From positions 1 through 64,000 of the forward strand of contig JAFKEW010000049.1 in assembly GCA_017308375.1 (NCBI GenBank): DNA of 64,000 nt, given 5' to 3'. The position numbers and the translations under genes were made by a program. This DNA comes from Alphaproteobacteria bacterium. Its GTDB lineage: Bacteria > Pseudomonadota > Alphaproteobacteria > Micropepsales > Micropepsaceae. The notes below the pieces were generated by a model that did no database searches, had not been told where the DNA came from, and was given only the letters and a program-made list of their open reading frames with translations. Position 1 is the stretch's first letter. Each line of letters begins with the position of its first letter. Shown here in pieces: positions 27,861 to 36,157 of this stretch.

Positions 27861-27921
27861 CTTCTAACCTATGTATTCATGCAACAGTTTTCAACTTATT
27901 TTTTCTGAGTTCCGATATATG

Positions 27922-27957
27922 AAAAAAATTTAGTGACAGTGACTTATATAACACTGT
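27922..27957 (-). terminator. Probable terminator of the aminotransferase gene
   Basis: On the minus strand ACAGTG...CACTGT (27957-27952 with 27941-27936) with a 10-base AT loop, followed after CACTAAA by a seven-T run. It begins 22 bases after the aminotransferase stop. The stem is short, so strength is uncertain. Confidence 0.5.
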
Positions 27958-27978
27958 TCCACAAAAACCAAACGGCCC

Positions 27979-29373
27979 TCACAATTTGCCGAGATCGCGG
28001 GCGGTGCGATCGACCGCATTCCTGGCGAGGGTCAGCATCTCCTCCACCTCCGCCTCGGTCACGATCAAGGGCGGGGCCAGCACCATGGTATCGCGGATGG
28101 CGCGCATGATGAGGCCGCTTTCAAAACAGTAATTGCGGCACTGGGTGCCGGCATCGAGATCGCGGGGAAAGAAACTGCGCTGCGGTTTGTTCGGCACCAG
28201 TTCGATGGCGCCCAAAAGGCCGAGGCCCCGCACCTCCCCCACCAGAGGATGGTCGACAAACATTTCGCGCAGACGGCGCTGAAAATAGGGACCGATCTGC
28301 GATTTCACACGCGGGACAAGGGCGGCCTTCTCCATCACCTCCAGATTCTTCAGCGCGACGGCGGAAGCGACCGGGTGACCGGAATAGGTGAAGCCGTGGA
28401 CCAGTTCTTCATCGGCGGTGGCGATCGCCTCGCCCATCCGGGCCCCAAGCGAGATGGCCGAAATCGGCTGATAACCGGACGACAGGCCCTTGGCCATGGT
28501 CAGGATGTCGGCCGCGATGGCGTAAGTCTGAGCGCCGAACCATTCGCCCGTGCGGCCAAAACCGGTGATCACTTCATCGAGATGCAGCAGCACATCGTAT
28601 TTGCGGCAGATGCGTTCGACCTCCGGCCAGTAGCTGGCGGGCGGGAAGATCACACCGCCCGCGCCCTGCACCGGTTCGGCGGAGAAGGAGGCGACATTGC
28701 CAGGCCCGAGTTCGAGGATTTTTTCTTCAAGCTTCTGCGCGATCAGCACGCCGAATTCTTCCGGCCCGATATCGCCATACCCCGCCGCCTTGGCGCCGAA
28801 CCAGTAGGGCGCCGGCACTTTCTCAAACCCCGGCAAGGGCAGATCCCATTGCGGGTGCATCGGCGTGAGGCCGGACAGCGAGGCCGCGGCGAAGGTGACG
28901 CCGTGATAGGCGTAATCGCGGCTTAAGTGGATTTTCTTGTTCGTTTGCCCGCGCAGATTCCAGTAATAGCGGATCAGCTTCAGCGCGCTGTCATTCGCCT
29001 CCGACCCCGAATTGGCGAACAGCACGCGGCTGTGGCCCGCGGGCAGAACTGTGGCGAGTTTCGCCGCCAGTTCGATGGTCCACGGGTTCGAGGTTTTGAA
29101 GAAGTGATTGTAGTAAGGCAGCGTCTTCAGCGCATCATACCCGGCTTCCGCCAGTTCGGCGTTGCCGTAACCCACCTGCACACACCAGAGCCCGGCCATG
29201 CCATCAATGATCTTGCGGCCGTCGCTATCCCACAGATAGACGCCATCGGCGCGCGTGATGACGCGCACGCCTTCGCGGGTGAGCGCCTGTGTGTTGGTGA
29301 AGGGATGAATGTGATGGGCAGCATCCAGCGTCCGCCAATATTGCGTGAGGTTGTGCGATTTTTCCGTGCTCAT
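27979..29373 (-). CDS. Class III omega-aminotransferase (putrescine/beta-alanine-pyruvate type)
   Basis: A 464-residue PLP enzyme of aminotransferase class III, which moves an omega-amino group from an amine (such as putrescine or a related polyamine) to pyruvate. Key features are the N-terminal HPFTNTQAL, LLFANSGSEANDSALKLI-type phosphate site (NSGSEANDSA), DEVITGFGRTG with the PLP-ring Asp, and the Schiff-base K295 in MAKGLSSGYQP. Length and sequence fit the SpuC-like subgroup. It is monocistronic. Substrate specificity is inferred only from subgroup resemblance. Confidence 0.92.
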   Translation of the reverse strand: MSTEKSHNLTQYWRTLDAAHHIHPFTNTQALTREGVRVITRADGVYLWDSDGRKIIDGMAGLWCVQVGYGNAELAEAGYDALKTLPYYNHFFKTSNPWTIELAAKLATVLPAGHSRVLFANSGSEANDSALKLIRYYWNLRGQTNKKIHLSRDYAYHGVTFAAASLSGLTPMHPQWDLPLPGFEKVPAPYWFGAKAAGYGDIGPEEFGVLIAQKLEEKILELGPGNVASFSAEPVQGAGGVIFPPASYWPEVERICRKYDVLLHLDEVITGFGRTGEWFGAQTYAIAADILTMAKGLSSGYQPISAISLGARMGEAIATADEELVHGFTYSGHPVASAVALKNLEVMEKAALVPRVKSQIGPYFQRRLREMFVDHPLVGEVRGLGLLGAIELVPNKPQRSFFPRDLDAGTQCRNYCFESGLIMRAIRDTMVLAPPLIVTEAEVEEMLTLARNAVDRTARDLGKL

Positions 29374-29590
29374 GATGGGATTTCCGCTTCTGGTGCAAAC
29401 GAGGACCGGGCGCGGCGGGAACGGGCCGCAGACGTGAGGCGGTGCGCACTTTTACGGATTGAACCCGATGCGGGCACAGAGGATGAGCAGCATGCCTTTG
29501 CGCGTCATGCCGCAAGGATAGCGTATGGGTGCGGCGCATAAAACCGGAATCCACGTCCCCATACCAAGGTTTCATGAATGGAGCGGTGGA

Positions 29591-30037
29591 TTAGATCCAG
29601 CGCCGGACCCGCGCGGTGTAGGCGGCAAAAGCATCCGGAAACTGGCGCTGCATCTTCGCCTCCTCAAACGGGATGTGAACGGTGTTGCAGAGCCAGAACA
29701 GGAAAACCGGGACAAGGAACATCGGCCATGACCCCGCCCATAGCGCAATGCCGAAGCTGAACAGCACAAGACCGAGATACATCGGATTGCGTGTGAACGC
29801 GAAAGGGCCGGCGGTGACGAGCACGCGGTTCGATGACGAGGTGGGATTGATCTCCGTCTTCGCGAAGAAGAACGTCATCCGCCACCACAAGGCGAAGGCG
29901 AACGCGGCGATGGTGAGGGCGATGCCGGGCCAACGCCAGGTGAGATCGGCAAGCGCCTTCCAGGGATAGAGCGCGCTTGCCACGCCGCAAAGCGCGAGTG
30001 CGATGAACATCCAGATCGGTGGTGGAAGTTTCAGCAT
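29591..30037 (-). CDS. Isoprenylcysteine carboxylmethyltransferase-family membrane protein
   Basis: A 148-residue integral membrane protein of the ICMT/PEMT family, which uses SAM to methylate lipid-like or thiol substrates. It has about four hydrophobic segments. The C-terminal catalytic part holds the motif GPFAFTRNPMYLGLVL (about 78-93) and the EEAKMQRQFPDAFAAYTARV block (127-146), both used for SAM binding. ATG 30037 has GGAAAGG upstream and starts 10 bases after the SRPBCC gene, so the two share a transcript. Substrate unknown. Confidence 0.82.
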   Translation of the reverse strand: MLKLPPPIWMFIALALCGVASALYPWKALADLTWRWPGIALTIAAFAFALWWRMTFFFAKTEINPTSSSNRVLVTAGPFAFTRNPMYLGLVLFSFGIALWAGSWPMFLVPVFLFWLCNTVHIPFEEAKMQRQFPDAFAAYTARVRRWI

Positions 30038-30047
30038 CGCCCTTTCC

Positions 30048-30608
30048 TTATTGCGTGGGCGTTGGCCCACCGGTTTCGGCATAGGCTTTCAGCCGCGCCA
30101 CCAGATCGCTCAACATCGCATCGGCTGCCTTGGGCCAATTGGCAAAGCCGCCTTTCATGTAACCGCCGAAACTGTCGGTCAGGGAAAGATCGGTGCCGCC
30201 ATTCGCAGGCTTGAGCGTGATGGTGAGGGCGGAGGCGATGCCCTGGCTCTGAAACGGGCCGAGCGGACCACGCAGCCGCAAGGTGCGGTTCGGCATCACG
30301 AAGGCGACGGTTGCGTGTTGCACCGAGCCGCCATCCGTCAGCGTTTCGCAGAAGCAGCCGCCCGCGTGCGGATCCAGCGAAAGATTGGCCGCATCGTGCG
30401 AATAGGTGTGGGCCGGATTCCACCACAGACGCGGTGCGGTCAGTGCGGCATAAACCGCTTCCGGTGTGGCCGCGATGTGCGCCGTAATGGCGATCTCAAA
30501 ACCGTTGGCACCGACATCGCTGACCGCGGCCGGTGACGCGGTGGAAATCATCAGCCCGGTGAGAGCGAAAACAAAACCGGCAACAGCGCGAAGCGTATCG
30601 AACACCAT
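30048..30608 (-). CDS. Exported SRPBCC (AHSA1-like) domain protein
   Basis: A 186-residue protein with an N-terminal signal peptide (1-28, cleavage near SPAA) and an SRPBCC ligand-binding domain: ITAHIAATPEAVYAALTAPRLWW near the start and GGYMKGGFANWP towards the end, followed by a long C-terminal helix. AHSA1-like domains bind hydrophobic ligands. Export is unusual but the signal peptide is clear. GGGGGAAGG precedes ATG 30608. It is the first gene of a two-gene unit with the ICMT-like membrane protein. Confidence 0.75.
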   Translation of the reverse strand: MVFDTLRAVAGFVFALTGLMISTASPAAVSDVGANGFEIAITAHIAATPEAVYAALTAPRLWWNPAHTYSHDAANLSLDPHAGGCFCETLTDGGSVQHATVAFVMPNRTLRLRGPLGPFQSQGIASALTITLKPANGGTDLSLTDSFGGYMKGGFANWPKAADAMLSDLVARLKAYAETGGPTPTQ

Positions 30609-30668
30609 GCCTTCCCCCAAACGATGCACGATGGCGGACGACAGCATAGCAGAAGACGGGGAACGCCG

Positions 30669-31430
30669 TCAGGCGTTGCGGGTTTGCGAAAAAGTCCGCG
30701 CCGCCGCGCCAAAGGCGGCATAGATCGCGCGCGACACCGGATTTTCCGCCCACAACCATTCGGGATGCCATTGCACGCCCAGCAGAAACGCCTTTGCCGT
30801 GGGCAGCGAGACGGCTTCGATCAGGCCATCGGGCGCCACCGCTTCGGGCCGGAGCGGCGGGGCCAGCCGCTCAATCCCCTGGCTGTGCAGGGAGTTGACG
30901 AAAAATTCCTGCTCGTCGAGCAGATGCGAAAGCACGCCGCCCGGCACCACGCGCATGGTATGGGCCGGACCATATTGCACCGCGAGCGGTGCGCCATGGG
31001 CCGCGCGGTGATCGGAAAAGCCCGCCACCTCCTCCACATGCTGGTGCAAGGTGCCGCCCATCGCGACGTTCAATTCCTGAAAGCCGCGGCAGACGCAGAA
31101 CACCGGCACACCCGCTTCGATCGCGGCGGGCAGGAGAGCCAAGGTGGTGGCGTCCCGCGCCTCATCCTGCAGCGTGCCATCGCGCGGGCCCGGCCCGCCA
31201 TAGCGGCTGGGCGAGACATTGGAGAGCGAGCCGGTGAAGAACAGGGCATCGACCGACGAGAGAATGTCCGCCGGCGGCAGCGCCGGTGTGAGCACAGGGA
31301 TCAGCAGCGGCAAAAGCCCCGCACCATCGCGCAAGGCGGTGATGTATTTGTCGCCCGCCATGTGAAAGGGATGATGGCCGAGCACGCGGTAATCGCAAGG
31401 GATACCAACACGCGGCAGACGGGACATCAT
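30669..31430 (-). CDS. Gamma-glutamyl-GABA hydrolase-like glutamine amidotransferase (PuuD family)
   Basis: A 253-residue class I glutamine amidotransferase-like hydrolase. The PuuD family cleaves gamma-glutamyl-GABA in putrescine catabolism. The triad is visible: C114 in CVCRGFQELN, H222 and E224 in QWHPEW. The GSLSNVSPSRYGG segment after the N-terminal domain is typical of the family. Start ATG 31430 (or 31427) has GGGGGTGG upstream. It overlaps nothing; lolA is 11 bases upstream on the same strand. The polyamine role is inferred from family. Confidence 0.85.
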   Translation of the reverse strand: MMSRLPRVGIPCDYRVLGHHPFHMAGDKYITALRDGAGLLPLLIPVLTPALPPADILSSVDALFFTGSLSNVSPSRYGGPGPRDGTLQDEARDATTLALLPAAIEAGVPVFCVCRGFQELNVAMGGTLHQHVEEVAGFSDHRAAHGAPLAVQYGPAHTMRVVPGGVLSHLLDEQEFFVNSLHSQGIERLAPPLRPEAVAPDGLIEAVSLPTAKAFLLGVQWHPEWLWAENPVSRAIYAAFGAAARTFSQTRNA

Positions 31431-31441
31431 TCCACCCCCGT

Positions 31442-32074
31442 TCATTTGCCCGCTTTGGGCGCATCCGGCGGCGCAAACAGGCTGTCCGGAAGATTGTTCG
31501 CCGGCAGCATATCGCGCAAGGCAACCGTGGTCGAAAGACCCTGGTCGTCGATCACCGTCCACTGCCGGAGTTCCGTGTTCGCGCCGGTGAAAACGAACTG
31601 GATGTTGGGCTTTTTGCGTTTGTCGCTGGAGCGCGCATCGACGATCAGGGAATCGCCTTCCTTGCGCACCGCCATGATCGACTGGTTCTTCCGGAGATCG
31701 ACATCGCCGCTGAGGATCAGGTCAAGCGGGGTGCCGGCCAGCGGATAGCGGTCGCGCGTATTGAGCTTGCGGTTCAGCACATAGATCGAGCTGCCATCGC
31801 ACACGATCAGGTTGGTGTTGGGTGTCTGATATTCAAAGCGCACCCGGCCCGGCTTCTTGATGTAGATCGCCCCTTGCGAAACATCGCCATTGGGCTCGAT
31901 CTGCATGAACGTGCCCTTCAGCTCCTTGATCGAATTGAGATAGTCGCTGATGCGGCCAAGCTGGGCGCGTTCTTCATCGCTGCGGGCGATGTAGCGTTGG
32001 GGCGGCGGCTGCCCCGCCCCCATGACGACGGGGACGAACAACATCAATGCCAGTGCTGCAAGAATGGAACGCAT
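31442..32074 (-). CDS. lolA: Outer-membrane lipoprotein carrier protein
   Basis: LolA ferries lipoproteins from the inner-membrane LolCDE complex to LolB across the periplasm. The 210-residue protein has a signal peptide (1-19, cleavage after VVMG or MGAG), then a mature part with YLNSIKELKGTFMQ, GAIYIKKPGRVRFEY and the later beta strands typical of LolA. It lacks a lipobox, as expected of the soluble carrier. It lies 11 bases upstream of the PuuD-like gene, and the TetR gene upstream is on the same strand after a 64-base gap. Confidence 0.88.
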   Translation of the reverse strand: MRSILAALALMLFVPVVMGAGQPPPQRYIARSDEERAQLGRISDYLNSIKELKGTFMQIEPNGDVSQGAIYIKKPGRVRFEYQTPNTNLIVCDGSSIYVLNRKLNTRDRYPLAGTPLDLILSGDVDLRKNQSIMAVRKEGDSLIVDARSSDKRKKPNIQFVFTGANTELRQWTVIDDQGLSTTVALRDMLPANNLPDSLFAPPDAPKAGK

Positions 32075-32138
32075 CTATCCGCTTTCGGCGCAAAATATCC
32101 GAAAAAGGATGTAGCGGCGTTTCGTGGCGGGAAAAAGG

Positions 32139-32747
32139 TCAGGCTGCGTCGGGGCAAGGCAGTCTGGTACAGAGCCCGTCGACCACAAGCGCCAGAACAC
32201 CTTCGAGTTCGCGTTCGAGCTTGGGCAGGCTGAGCTTGGACCAGAGTTGGGGATAGCGGAATTTCATCGTCGCCGATTGCAGCATTTCGGCCGTGTAATC
32301 GGCGTTGCCGGGCGCGAATTCGCCACGCCGCTGCCCGTCTTCGATCAGGCGGGTGAGGATCTTGCGTTCGTTGGCCAGCATCCAGTTGGCGTATTCCGGC
32401 CGTTCACGCGAGATGATCAGTGCAATTTCATAGGCACGCGGATCGCTTTCCAGCTTGTTGTAGGTGCGGCGCAATTCCTGAAAGAAGAGGTCGCGCAGAC
32501 GTTCGCGCGCAGGCTTTTCGGAGACACTGACGAGCCTGGCCAGCTGATCCAGATGATGCTGGTAATCCTCGGTCGCGATGGCTTCCGCGATGTCGAGCTT
32601 GCCGGGGAAGAAGCGGTAGAGATTGCCCGGCGACATGGCGCAATCGGTTGCGACCTCGGCCATTGTGGTCTTTGCATAGCCAAAATGCGAAAAGCGTTTT
32701 TTGGCGGCATCAACAATCTGACAGCGGACATCGTCCTTTACGGCCAT
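32139..32747 (-). CDS. TetR-family transcriptional regulator
   Basis: A 202-residue TetR regulator. The N-terminal helix-turn-helix (about 8-55) contains RFSHFGYAKTTMAEVATDCAM-like TetR features (split here: RFSHFGYAKTTM and AEVATDCAMSPGNLYRFF). The C-terminal part, with the NKLESDPRAYEIALIISRERP segment, is the ligand/dimer domain. It is divergent from gpsA over 114 bases that hold an inverted repeat, TGAATA-N10-TATTCA, a likely operator. The ligand is unknown. Confidence 0.9.
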   Translation of the reverse strand: MAVKDDVRCQIVDAAKKRFSHFGYAKTTMAEVATDCAMSPGNLYRFFPGKLDIAEAIATEDYQHHLDQLARLVSVSEKPARERLRDLFFQELRRTYNKLESDPRAYEIALIISRERPEYANWMLANERKILTRLIEDGQRRGEFAPGNADYTAEMLQSATMKFRYPQLWSKLSLPKLERELEGVLALVVDGLCTRLPCPDAA

Positions 32748-32805
32748 GAGCGAATCCTCCCACCCGGCGTCTTCTTTTCAGAAAAGTGAGTATAGGCCCT
32801 CCCCC

Positions 32806-32827
32806 TGAATAATCAACAATCTATTCA
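32806..32827. promoter_or_regulatory. Probable TetR operator between TetR gene and gpsA
   Basis: Perfect TGAATA-N10-TATTCA dyad (32806-32811 with 32822-32827) 35 bases before gpsA and 59 bases before the TetR gene. A second dyad TTTTC-A-GAAAA sits at 32776-32786. The size fits a TetR dimer site. Confidence 0.5.
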
Positions 32828-32861
32828 TTCTTCCAGACAAGAGCGGGGAAGGCAGCCTGAC

Positions 32862-33875
32862 GTGCAAAGAAAAGTCCCAAAATCAAATGGTTACAGGAAG
32901 ATCGGGGTGGTGGGCGCAGGCGCCTGGGGCACCGCCCTGGCCCTGGTCGCGGCGCGCGGGGGGGCCGATATCTGCCTTTGGGCGCGGGAGGCGGAGGTGG
33001 TCGAATCCGTCCACACACGCCATGTGAATGCACGTTACATGGACAATTTGCCATTGCCTGGAAACATCCACGCAACCGGCGATATTGCCGAGGTGGCGCA
33101 TGCGGAAGTCATCCTGCTAGCGGCCCCGGCGCAGCATATGCGCGCGACGCTGAAGCGGTTGCAGCGGCATTTGCGGGCGGCCACGCCGCTTGTCCTGTGC
33201 GCCAAGGGGATCGAGCGCGACAGCGGCAAATTGCTGACCGAAGTGCTGGATGAGGAAGTGCCGGGCTGCGCGCCCGCCATTCTGTCCGGCCCATCCTTCG
33301 CGCGCGACGTGGCGCTGGACCTGCCGACGGCGGTGACGGTGGCGGCCAAGCCCGGCATCGCGGCGCGGCTGCAATCGGCCCTGGGGCAAGGCAATTTCCG
33401 CCCCTATGCCAGCAGCGACCTGATTGGCGTGGCACTCGGCGGGGCGGCGAAGAATGTCTACGCCATCGGCAGCGGCATCGTGGCGGGCATGGGGCTGGGC
33501 GAAAGCGCGCGTGCCGGTTTTCTCGCCCGCGGCTTTGCCGAGCTGTCGCGGCTGGGCGATGCGATGGGGGCGAAGCGCGAAACCCTGATGGGGCTTTCGG
33601 GCCTCGGTGATCTGATCCTGACGGCGACGAGCCCGACCTCGCGCAATTATGCCTTCGGCCTCGCACTGGGCGCGGGCGAAAGCCGGCGCGCGCTGATGGC
33701 GGCCGATGGGCCGCTGGCCGAAGGGGTGCACACCGCGCCGGCGCTTGTGCAGCGCGCGCGCAAGCACAAAATCGAATTGCCGATTGCCGATGCGCTGGCC
33801 ATGGTTCTGGCTGGACGGCTGACGCCGAAGAAGGCCGTGCCGCTTTTGATGGCGCGCCCCCTCAAACAGGAATAA
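32862..33875 (+). CDS. gpsA: Glycerol-3-phosphate dehydrogenase (NAD(P)+)
   Basis: GpsA makes sn-glycerol 3-phosphate from dihydroxyacetone phosphate for phospholipid synthesis. The 337-residue protein has the Rossmann motif VGAGAWGTALA (17-27), LCAKGIE with the substrate Lys, SGPSFARD and the C-terminal-domain block GGAAKNVYAIGSGI with catalytic Lys. It starts at GTG 32862; the first ten residues are a short extension before the Rossmann fold. Sequence continues to the normal family end. It is separated from the YciI gene by 34 bases. Confidence 0.95.
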   Translation: MQRKVPKSNGYRKIGVVGAGAWGTALALVAARGGADICLWAREAEVVESVHTRHVNARYMDNLPLPGNIHATGDIAEVAHAEVILLAAPAQHMRATLKRLQRHLRAATPLVLCAKGIERDSGKLLTEVLDEEVPGCAPAILSGPSFARDVALDLPTAVTVAAKPGIAARLQSALGQGNFRPYASSDLIGVALGGAAKNVYAIGSGIVAGMGLGESARAGFLARGFAELSRLGDAMGAKRETLMGLSGLGDLILTATSPTSRNYAFGLALGAGESRRALMAADGPLAEGVHTAPALVQRARKHKIELPIADALAMVLAGRLTPKKAVPLLMARPLKQE

Positions 33876-33909
33876 CGAGGCGAAGATTTCACCAAGGATG
33901 GAGCAGCCG

Positions 33910-34200
33910 ATGTATTTTATCGTCAAGGCCATGGACAAACCGGATTCACACGAATTGCGGCAGGCAACGCGGCCGAAACACCTGGACTACATCCACGGCG
34001 ACAAGGCGGTGCGCCTGGGCGGGCCATTTCTGGATGCGGAAGGCCGCATGATCGGCAGCATGGTGATTCTGGAAGCGGCCGACCGGGCGGCGGCGGAAGC
34101 CTGGGCGGCGAACGACCCCTACAAGAAAGCGGGGCTGTTCACATCCGTCGAGATCACGCCGTGGAAACCGACGGTGAATTCCTGCGGCGCCGAGATCTGA
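33910..34200 (+). CDS. YciI-like (dimeric ferredoxin-like) protein
   Basis: A 96-residue YciI-family protein, starting MYFIVKAMDKP and ending in the strand FTSVEITPWKPTVN. The family has a conserved His and Asp; here H27/D29 in KHLDYIHGD and GGPFLDAEGRMIGS are visible. Function is not defined; some relatives are small lyase- or muconolactone-like enzymes. ATG 33910 is preferred over 33898 because GGAG lies 6 bases before it. It follows gpsA closely and is followed 19 bases later by the EVE gene, probably one transcript. Confidence 0.85.
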   Translation: MYFIVKAMDKPDSHELRQATRPKHLDYIHGDKAVRLGGPFLDAEGRMIGSMVILEAADRAAAEAWAANDPYKKAGLFTSVEITPWKPTVNSCGAEI

Positions 34201-34219
34201 ACACACATTGGGGGACGCG

Positions 34220-34636
34220 ATGGCTTACTGGCTGTTCAAATCCGAGCCCGAAACCTGGTCGTGGGCGCAACAGAAAGCGAAGGGCGCCAAGGGCGAACCC
34301 TGGAACGGGGTGCGCAACCACCAGGCCAAGCTGAACATGCAGGCGATGAAGAAAGGCGATCTGGGCTTCTTCTATCATTCGGGTGCGGAGCGGCAGATCG
34401 TCGGCATTGTGGAAGTGATCGGCGAATACCGCCCCGATCCAACCGACGAAAGCGGCAAATTCGGATTGGTGGATGTGAAAGCGGTGCGCGATGTGCTGAA
34501 GCCGGTGACATTGGCCGATGCCAAAGCCGCGCCGAAACTGGCCGATATGGTGCTGGTGAAATTTTCCCGCCTGTCGGTGCAGCCGGTCACGCCCGCGGAA
34601 TGGAAAGTGGTGTGCACGATGGGCGGGGTGAAATGA
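34220..34636 (+). CDS. EVE-domain protein
   Basis: A 138-residue protein that is one EVE domain, a PUA-like fold that binds modified bases in nucleic acids. Characteristic sequence: YWLFKSEPETWSWAQQ at the N-terminus, WNGVRNHQAKLNMQAM, GDLGFFYHSGAERQIVGIVE and VPV-type close. ATG 34220 has GGGGGA upstream. It is downstream of the YciI gene in the gpsA transcript. The target of binding is unknown. Confidence 0.92.
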   Translation: MAYWLFKSEPETWSWAQQKAKGAKGEPWNGVRNHQAKLNMQAMKKGDLGFFYHSGAERQIVGIVEVIGEYRPDPTDESGKFGLVDVKAVRDVLKPVTLADAKAAPKLADMVLVKFSRLSVQPVTPAEWKVVCTMGGVK

Positions 34637-34646
34637 GGGACGGCCT

Positions 34647-35054
34647 TTAAGCCGCCAGAACACGCAAACCCCCGTAACGGGTAAAAACGCGATCACTGGT
34701 AATGAGGGTCAGATTCTCGGCAAGTGCCTGCGCGATCATCAGCCGGTCGAACGGATCGCCATGATGCAGCGGAAGTGCGTACATCTGCGCGACATGCGTA
34801 AGGTCGATTTCCAGCAACCGGAAGCCGGAATCGCGCAAAGCGGCATGCAAGGCATCCGCCCCACCGGCCACAATCTGCGCGAAACTGGCAAGCTTGTACC
34901 GGCTTGCCTTTAACGTCAGTTCCCAAAGACCCGCGACACTTACGAAGACGACGTTTTCCGTTTTCCGGATTTCGGCGAGCGCTTCTTTTCGGAGCTTTGG
35001 CGATCCTTCCTTGGCCCAGAGGAACGCGTTGGAGTCGAGGAGGTATCGGGCCAT
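34647..35054 (-). CDS. vapC: VapC-type PIN-domain toxin
   Basis: A 135-residue PIN-domain ribonuclease of the VapC type. Acidic metal-binding residues are present: D7 (LLDSNA), E45 (GLWELTLKA), D100 and D103 (HHGDPFDRLMIAQA), and D121 (LITSDRVF). These toxins cut tRNA or rRNA. The start at ATG 35054 lies 115 bases inside the antitoxin gene in another frame, an unusually long overlap. A weak GGGGGAG precedes it by 13 bases, so translation may be coupled to that of the antitoxin. Confidence 0.88.
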   Translation of the reverse strand: MARYLLDSNAFLWAKEGSPKLRKEALAEIRKTENVVFVSVAGLWELTLKASRYKLASFAQIVAGGADALHAALRDSGFRLLEIDLTHVAQMYALPLHHGDPFDRLMIAQALAENLTLITSDRVFTRYGGLRVLAA

Positions 35055-35356
35055 GACGTGTCGTATTCTCCCCCGCCTTCTTCCATACCGCGGTAGAAAT
35101 CGCGCTCGATTTCCTTATCCATCGCCTTCCAGTCGCGCAGCCACTCCTCGCGCGTCCGGTGATCGTTCGGATCGGCCAGATGGGCCCATTGGCCAAGTTC
35201 GCGTTTTTTCGGCTTGTTCGTTTCCGGCTGGGGCGCGACGAGACGCGCCATCGGCTTGCCGTTCTTGGCAATGACGATCTCCGCCCCTTGCGCCGCCTCT
35301 TCCACAAGGCGGGAAAGATGGGTCTTTGCTTCGTAAAGGTTCACCTGCCGCACCAT
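34940..35356 (-). CDS. vapB: Phd/YefM-type antitoxin of the VapC pair
   Basis: A 138-residue antitoxin of the Phd/YefM class: MVRQVNLYEAKTHLSRLVEE and GAEIVIAKNGKPMARLVAP (both in the first 45 residues) form the DNA-binding domain. The middle (about 60-95) is the toxin-binding tail. The final 35 residues are Ser/Lys/Arg-rich and are produced by reading through the vapC start in another frame; they are probably not functional. An array of TTGGTCAA operators lies at 35373-35416 just upstream of the start. It autoregulates by family analogy. Confidence 0.85.
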   Translation of the reverse strand: MVRQVNLYEAKTHLSRLVEEAAQGAEIVIAKNGKPMARLVAPQPETNKPKKRELGQWAHLADPNDHRTREEWLRDWKAMDKEIERDFYRGMEEGGGEYDTSWPDTSSTPTRSSGPRKDRQSSEKKRSPKSGKRKTSSS

Positions 35357-35372
35357 GGCGCGACCATAGGCG

Positions 35373-35416
35373 GGTTGGTCAAGTTGGTCAAGTTGAGTTG
35401 GTCAACTTGACCAACC
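35373..35416. promoter_or_regulatory. Operator array upstream of vapBC
   Basis: GGTTGGTCAAGTTG (35373-35386) and CAACTTGACCAACC (35403-35416) form a perfect 14-bp inverted repeat. Between them two further copies of the half-site TTGGTCAA lie in tandem. It ends at the stop of the next gene and begins 16 bases before the antitoxin start, the place for autoregulation. Confidence 0.7.
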
Positions 35417-35863
35417 TCATTGCCCCTGCCGGTGATAGAGGACGGAACCGTCATCCTGCGTCACGCTGTAGAGCGCCACGCATTGGGCATTGTCCAACTG
35501 TTCGCACACCAGATCGACCGTCAGCGCATATTTGGCGGATGGCGTGGCAGCGGCGCAGGTGTAGCGGCCCTGAACGCTGGTTTCCTTCGGATTGGCATCC
35601 GCCAGCGTGCCATAGGCCGGCAGAACACCGAAATTCTGCGCATTGGCGAGTGCTGTGCGGCAAACCTGGGTCGGATCGGTGCCGCTGGCCTGCCCCGTGG
35701 CGGCGGCGCCCGGTTGACCAACCTGACCGGCAACCGGGGCAGGCTTATGCGTCAGGGTCAGCCAGGCCGCGACCGCAATTGCGATGACAAAACCCCCGGC
35801 GATGACAATGAGGCCAGTCAGCCATTCGCGCGAAAGGGCGCGGTTTGTAACATCGGTATCCAT
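35417..35863 (-). CDS. Hypothetical single-pass membrane protein
   Basis: A 148-residue protein with one N-terminal transmembrane segment (about 17-37, GLIVIAGGFVIAIAVAAWLTL) and a periplasmic tail. Beyond the helix lie an Ala/Gly/Pro linker and a small folded domain with four Cys (about C67, C102, C118, C128). GAGGGAAAGC precedes ATG 35863. It abuts the vapBC operator. No family recognised. Confidence 0.6.
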   Translation of the reverse strand: MDTDVTNRALSREWLTGLIVIAGGFVIAIAVAAWLTLTHKPAPVAGQVGQPGAAATGQASGTDPTQVCRTALANAQNFGVLPAYGTLADANPKETSVQGRYTCAAATPSAKYALTVDLVCEQLDNAQCVALYSVTQDDGSVLYHRQGQ

Positions 35864-36157
35864 GCTTTCCCTCAGACCCGGGCGCGACCCTTCGACAGAT
35901 CGCATGCCGCCTCCAACCCGTGGCGGTCTTAGCGTGTTTATGCCGTTCCCGCCACAGGACAAACTGGGAACGGAAGGGAGGGATCATGAATTTCCGGCAA
36001 GCGAAGCCTCCACCGCGCCGAAGCCCGGAAACACCATCGAGAAAAAGGGGGATGGGAGATAAAGTGCGATCTCCACCCGCCGCCGCGATTGGCACGAGGG
36101 GGACGCCGATGATCTTTTCAAATCACGGCGCCATCCCCTCCCCCGGTTTGGCGGCTT

